This document shows positions 60,554 to 64,000 of a DNA stretch of 64,000 nt, one piece after another. Source of the stretch: PALSA-278 sp963760285 (GTDB taxonomy: Bacteria > Acidobacteriota > Terriglobia > Acidiferrales > UBA7541); contig CAVXCI010000003.1 of NCBI GenBank assembly GCA_963760285.1, positions 1 to 64,000 of the forward strand. Direction: 5' to 3'. Position 1 is the first letter of the stretch. Each line of letters opens with the position of its first letter. Below the pieces are notes generated by a model. It saw only the letters and a list, made by a program, of their open reading frames with translations, made no database searches and had not been told where the DNA came from. A program made the translations under genes and the position numbers.

Positions 60554-61291
60554 TTGGAATATGATATTGCTGAAATCCTTGAGATTCGCGACCTAAAGTA
60601 CTTCCTCAAAGTGATGCAGGAATCGTTCGAGGCAGCAATTGGTGCGCGAAGATTTTTTCGGATAACTGGGACACCCACGAATTTGGACGAGGCTTCGGCC
60701 AACCTAGGCAGCCCGGAGTTGCGTAGCCTTCTGGAGACCCCCCCAAACCCAAATAATCGAGTGGGCGGGTGGGATGTGCGCCCATTGCCTCCACTTCGGC
60801 GCGATGCGTTGGGCTTCCGGAACGAGCGAATTGATTTTCATCACATGAGATTTATCAAGAATGGGCATCTAGAGTTTTGGCAGGAAGTAGACTATTCGTT
60901 TTGCTGGCTGCAGAAAGCAGAGGAAATGGCGGAGCATCCGCGCCTTTACCCGTATCCTGTCGTCGAGCATCCTGTGTGCTTTCTACGACTCTACCGTGCT
61001 CTCATCGAGTTGCTGGGGATAAGGGGGGATGTTGTTATCCAGATGCAATATCTCAACATAAGCGGTGCACTGCTTTTCCCTCATGCTCCAGAGAGCGTCG
61101 GATGGCAGTTTCCCATGGGATCAGCGCAGCCCATGGCGCAAAATAGGCTGGTCTTTCAGGCGAAAAGACTTTCCGCAGATTTCGATCCTGATCCAGCAGC
61201 GTTGGATGTCATCAGCGATTTATATTATCAATTCGGGTATGGTTTGGGCGACATCCCGTTCTTTGATAAAGCGGGGAAGTGCAGGCTATAG
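60554..61291 (+). CDS. Hypothetical protein paired with the AlbA_2 gene
   Basis: A TTG at 60554, four bases after the AlbA_2 stop, opens 245 codons. The protein is mixed alpha/beta with FLKVMQESFEAAIGARRFFR, RNERIDFHHMRFIKNGHLEF, SFCWLQKAEEMAE, VCFLRLYRALIELLG and a Tyr-rich end (DVISDLYYQFGYGLGD). There is no signal or transmembrane segment. I recognise no family. The tight spacing suggests that it acts with the AlbA_2 protein, as sensor or effector. Base composition is less GC-rich than the dhs gene. Confidence 0.6.
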   Translation: MEYDIAEILEIRDLKYFLKVMQESFEAAIGARRFFRITGTPTNLDEASANLGSPELRSLLETPPNPNNRVGGWDVRPLPPLRRDALGFRNERIDFHHMRFIKNGHLEFWQEVDYSFCWLQKAEEMAEHPRLYPYPVVEHPVCFLRLYRALIELLGIRGDVVIQMQYLNISGALLFPHAPESVGWQFPMGSAQPMAQNRLVFQAKRLSADFDPDPAALDVISDLYYQFGYGLGDIPFFDKAGKCRL

Positions 61292-61326
61292 GAATGGGGG
61301 AAGTTTATCGTCTTCGCCGAGAAGCC

Positions 61327-61434
61327 GATGACGCTACCGTCGCCCTGCCGCTCGTCGCCGGAGGCGTCCTCGAACGCATCGGCTATTTTGGTCGCGCCGC
61401 GGCCAAGCCTGCGCGCCACAAAAAACGCAAATAG
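61327..61434 (+). pseudogene. Duplicated 3' end of the deoxyhypusine-synthase-like gene
   Basis: These 108 bases match the last 108 bases of the dhs-like gene (59759-59866) without indels. By my count 11 of the first 105 bases differ, and most changes are synonymous. It reads DDATVALPLVAGGVLERIGY and on to a TAG. There is no start. Together with the intact copy it brackets the AlbA_2 cassette as a direct repeat. Confidence 0.9.
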
Positions 61435-61452
61435 CCTTTCCAAAAGTCTGTG

Positions 61453-62166
61453 ATGCATTACGCGCAGCACGCGTTGGCATTTCTCGTCGTAGTCGTCTAC
61501 CCGCTCTGGGATTTGTACGACACGCGCGAGATGAAGAGCGGAAAGAATCCCTCCGCCAAGCTCCGCTATTACAAAACCACCATGACGCTGTTGTGGCTGT
61601 TTACCGCCGCGGCGCTTTACGCCAGCGGGACGGGAATTTTCTTCCTCGGGGTGGACCTGCCGCGCTTCATTCAGTCTCATCCCACCGCTTATAAAGTATT
61701 CGCGGTGGCGCTCATCGCCGCAATTCTTTATGCCATCCTGGGGCCGCATATTAAGGCGCTGCGCAATCCCAAAGTCCGCGCGATTATTTTGCGCCAATAC
61801 GCGCGGTTGGATGTCTTTCTTCCAAAGAGACAGGAGGAATTTCGCTGGTTCGCCGCCACCTGCGTCACGGCGGGAATTTGCGAGGAAATCGTCTACCGCG
61901 GCTTCCTGATCAACTATCTCGCCCGCGGTCCCTGGCATCTGGGAGTCTTCCCGGCGGTTCTTATCTCCTCGCTTTCCTTTGGGACCGCGCACCTATATCA
62001 GGGCAAGAAAGGTTTCTTCGGCACCACAATTGGGGGCATCATTTTCGCCCTGCTTTTCGTCCTGACCACCAACCTGCTGCTCGGTATCCTAGTCCACGCC
62101 GCGCTTGACTTACTGATCATTCCGACCCTCCAGCGCCCCGTCGCGGAGGACGTTGCCTCCGCCTAG
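61453..62166 (+). CDS. CPBP-family intramembrane metalloprotease
   Basis: The 237-residue membrane protein has about seven helices. The CPBP motifs are present: CEEIVYRGFLINYLA (E-E-x-x-x-R, near residue 143), ISSLSFGTAHLYQG (F-x-x-x-H) and GILVHAALDLL (H-A-x-x-D). These prenyl-protease-like enzymes (Abi family) cleave membrane substrates or process bacteriocin-type peptides. ATG 61453 and GTG 61450 are both possible starts. It lies 18 bases after the duplicated dhs tail. Confidence 0.85.
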   Translation: MHYAQHALAFLVVVVYPLWDLYDTREMKSGKNPSAKLRYYKTTMTLLWLFTAAALYASGTGIFFLGVDLPRFIQSHPTAYKVFAVALIAAILYAILGPHIKALRNPKVRAIILRQYARLDVFLPKRQEEFRWFAATCVTAGICEEIVYRGFLINYLARGPWHLGVFPAVLISSLSFGTAHLYQGKKGFFGTTIGGIIFALLFVLTTNLLLGILVHAALDLLIIPTLQRPVAEDVASA

Positions 62167-62216
62167 CCCGCCACGCGAAGAGACGCTGATGTCACAGTCT
62201 CGGCTCGTGACAAGGA

Positions 62217-62840
62217 TTAACCGACGCTCGTCCTCACGCGCATCTGGCTTTGGCGGAGCAGGGGACCGCCCTGCCTTGGCCGTCTGAGATATCTGCGGAT
62301 TCCGTACGTGGTCACCCACACAAAGAAGGACCCCAGGCAAATCGCCACCGGAATGTACCACCATCCGAGCACTTCATGTACCGGGTCCGCGTACCGCGGC
62401 TCATGGATTCCGAAATCAAAAACACCAGGGCCTATCCATAGGCCTGTCTGGCGCGGAAAGATCGGCTTCAGGATCGCCGTGACCAGGAGCGCCCCGCCGG
62501 CGCCATAACCAAAAACCGCGCCGAAGAACAAGGCTATGCCTTCCAGGCCGCGCTTCGCCAAATGAAGCGTCGCGCGCAGAATAAGCAGGGGCGAGATGCT
62601 GCGGCTGGCGTGCCGGATTAACATGTCCTGCCCATACTGCGAAGCCAGGTTTTCCGCGGAGCCAAGGCGCATTAGAATTCCATCCATGCTGCTGCCCGGT
62701 TCCTGCGCGCACTCCCGAATATGCACGCTAATTTCACGGACAACCTCTTCCCGGTCCGCGACGGACATGTTGGGAAGGCATTCGCGGAGCTTCGCCAAGT
62801 AGTTTTCGATCCGCATTTCCTGCTCTTTCGATGGATTCAT
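62217..62840 (-). CDS. HAAS-domain membrane protein (PadR partner)
   Basis: The 207-residue protein starts with a HAAS-like helical domain (MRIENYLAKLRECLPNMSV, then DREEVVREISVHIRECAQE) followed by three hydrophobic segments (GIALFFGAVFGYGAGGALLV, WWYIPVAICLGSFFVWVTTY) and a basic tail. HAAS proteins with a PadR regulator are a common two-gene unit in which the membrane protein senses or relays envelope state. The start overlaps the PadR stop by four bases (ATGA). Confidence 0.8.
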   Translation of the reverse strand: MNPSKEQEMRIENYLAKLRECLPNMSVADREEVVREISVHIRECAQEPGSSMDGILMRLGSAENLASQYGQDMLIRHASRSISPLLILRATLHLAKRGLEGIALFFGAVFGYGAGGALLVTAILKPIFPRQTGLWIGPGVFDFGIHEPRYADPVHEVLGWWYIPVAICLGSFFVWVTTYGIRRYLRRPRQGGPLLRQSQMRVRTSVG

Positions 62841-63232
62841 CTCATCACCTCTTCTTTCTGTGCCGCGATTGCAGGTTTGATCAGTCGCCCCAGCTCCCGC
62901 GAAAACTCAGTCCATGTCTCGGCCATTTGTTGCAGCCGGACGCGTCCGGGCGCGGTGAGCTGGTAATACTTCCGCGGATGCCCCGCTTCCGCCTCCACCC
63001 ATTCCGAGGTCAGCAATCCCTCGCTCTTCAGTCGGCTAAGAATCGGATAGATCGTTCCCTCCGCGAGAGCCAGTTGCGAGCTGTCTTCGAATCGCCGGAT
63101 GATTTCCAGCCCATATAGCCGGCCTGACCAGAGCGCCGCAAGGATGGCCATCTCCAGCGCCCCCTTCCGTATCTGCTGCTCCCAGCGCTCCGCAGGCTGC
63201 CTCTTCTCCGAACCGATGGCATCATTTATCAT
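62837..63232 (-). CDS. PadR-family transcriptional regulator
   Basis: The 131-residue product has the PadR winged helix: IRKGALEMAILAALWSGRLY, GLEIIRRF, EGTIYPILSRLKSEGLL, GHPRKYYQLTAPGR, then a dimerisation helix (LQQMAETWTEFSREL). It very likely represses its own operon with the HAAS gene through the palindrome at 63246-63266. The ATG overlaps no upstream gene. Confidence 0.88.
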   Translation of the reverse strand: MINDAIGSEKRQPAERWEQQIRKGALEMAILAALWSGRLYGLEIIRRFEDSSQLALAEGTIYPILSRLKSEGLLTSEWVEAEAGHPRKYYQLTAPGRVRLQQMAETWTEFSRELGRLIKPAIAAQKEEVMR

Positions 63233-63245
63233 AGGTCATTGCACC

Positions 63246-63288
63246 ATACATAGCAATGCTATGTATATGACGCCGCAATGCTTGTCAA
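63246..63288 (-). promoter_or_regulatory. PadR promoter with palindromic operator
   Basis: ATACATAGC-AAT-GCTATGTAT (63246-63266) is a perfect inverted repeat with nine-base arms, 14 bases before the padR start. On the minus strand TTGACA lies at 63288-63283, and TACATA about 17 bases later falls inside the palindrome. A repressor bound there would cover the -10 region, as expected for PadR autoregulation. The ATGTAT/ATACAT arms fit known PadR operators. Confidence 0.75.
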
Positions 63289-63348
63289 GGACAAAAAACA
63301 AACCACAATGGGGCTATAGAAGGGTGGGGAAATTACTGGCGTGAAACG

Positions 63349-63909
63349 CTATTCGTCGTGTTCGCCGAGGAGAATGGCGGCGGCGAGGACCGTGGTCCAG
63401 ATCCCACGCTTGTCGCCGACGGCGGACTGGGTGATGTTCATGGTGCGGACAATCTTGTTGGAAATGCGGTAGACCTCTTTCTTTTCGTCCCAACTCAGAT
63501 CGGGATCGAATTCCACGTTCAGTGTGGTGGCCAGCATTTCCGCGGCCAGCTCTTCGGTGTATTCGCCGGCCACTTCCTCGGTCTCGCCGAAGGAATGATG
63601 CTCGGAAAGATAGCCGAACATGGATTTATCGCCGGGCAAAGCCAGTCCCACGCCGGCGGCGATCAGGCGGTGCGGCTCGCGCGTGGAATTTTCGCTGATG
63701 ACGGTGAAGGCCACCTGGCCCGGTTTCAGCATTTTCAGGCCGTCGCTGCGGGAAATCAGTTTGCAGTGCGGCGGAAAAATCGAAGAGACGCGCACGATGT
63801 TGCACGCGGCGATACCCGCGTTGCGCAGCGCCAGCTCGAAGCTGGAAAGCCGCTCGCGGTGCTTGCCAACGCCCTTGGTGAGGAAAATTTTCGTCGCGAC
63901 GAATGCCAT
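63349..63909 (-). CDS. pdaD: Pyruvoyl-dependent arginine decarboxylase
   Basis: The 186-residue protein makes agmatine from arginine. The self-cleavage site is the Ser-Ser pair in IVRVSSIFPPHCKLI (S42-S43), giving beta and alpha chains with pyruvoyl on the latter. FTVISENSTREPHRLIAAGV, GLALPGDKSMFGYLSEHH and GEYTEELAAEMLATTLNVEF are family segments. Length is usual (160-190). Its product is the substrate of the agmatinase at 57749. Confidence 0.93.
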   Translation of the reverse strand: MAFVATKIFLTKGVGKHRERLSSFELALRNAGIAACNIVRVSSIFPPHCKLISRSDGLKMLKPGQVAFTVISENSTREPHRLIAAGVGLALPGDKSMFGYLSEHHSFGETEEVAGEYTEELAAEMLATTLNVEFDPDLSWDEKKEVYRISNKIVRTMNITQSAVGDKRGIWTTVLAAAILLGEHDE

Positions 63910-64000
63910 CAGGACAGCCGGTGAGCGGCGGCTCCGCAGACGTTAATGAGCGCGTGGATCATGCGCGAAAAAATTAACAGGAAGCTTCCGCGGGTGTCAA

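Overview
The window looks like chromosomal DNA of a soil-type Acidobacteriota (inferred, no search was possible). The reasons are high GC, a large expansion of secreted GloVer-repeat proteins, a TPR-fused Ser/Thr kinase, PilZ proteins, orphan Flp pilins, a pyruvoyl-dependent arginine decarboxylase, a bacterial deoxyhypusine-synthase homologue, and short GC-rich palindromic repeats between genes.

Layout. 0-18 kb: seven GloVer-repeat genes (724, 1975, 3277, 7504, 8880, 10226, 16922). Six carry seven repeats, which suggests a seven-bladed propeller, and one carries only three. Between them lie a secreted alpha/beta hydrolase, three small tandem Flp pilins, panD, a TPR protein, a RibD-like reductase, a membrane-anchored amidohydrolase, and SRPBCC and VOC proteins. 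18-31 kb: the AmmeMemoRadiSam radical SAM enzyme, a DNA-binding-like gene broken by an in-frame TAA, two PilZ proteins, a large kinase-TPR protein followed by a duplicated lipoprotein gene, an AspH-type hydroxylase, a HEPN/ApeA-like gene, and non-coding repeats. 31-43 kb: an envelope glycolipid cluster with an SMR pair, asparagine synthase, an ArnT-like glycosyltransferase, UDP-sulfoquinovose synthase (sqdB), an FAD oxidoreductase, a Gfo/Idh protein, an HpnI-like glycosyltransferase and an MsbA-like exporter. The three genes from 31.95 to 37.07 kb are full of single-base indels although their protein sequence is conserved. 43-48 kb: a MacB-type ABC exporter operon with an esterase, tRNA-Phe(GAA), and an FkbM methyltransferase. 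48.7-51 kb: an island with lower GC that holds an IS1-like transposase, an Ntn-hydrolase/small membrane protein pair and a KGG-type protein. 51-57 kb: housekeeping genes ftsK, uppP, a GNAT and RNase J, then a small nuclease-like protein and small membrane proteins. 57.7-64 kb: polyamine genes (speB, a divergent deoxyhypusine-synthase homologue, pdaD), a two-gene AlbA_2 cassette flanked by a duplicated dhs 3' end, a CPBP protease, and a PadR/HAAS regulatory pair with a clear operator.

How genes work together. pdaD (arginine to agmatine) and speB (agmatine to putrescine) feed the deoxyhypusine-synthase-like aminobutyltransferase, giving a candidate route to homospermidine or a related polyamine. 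The 31-43 kb block reads as a pathway that makes, flips and transfers an anionic, possibly sulfosugar-containing, envelope glycolipid. Three separate accessory insertions (HEPN gene, Ntn-hydrolase island, AlbA_2 cassette) are candidate defence or stress modules. All function assignments rest on motifs and family resemblance seen by eye.
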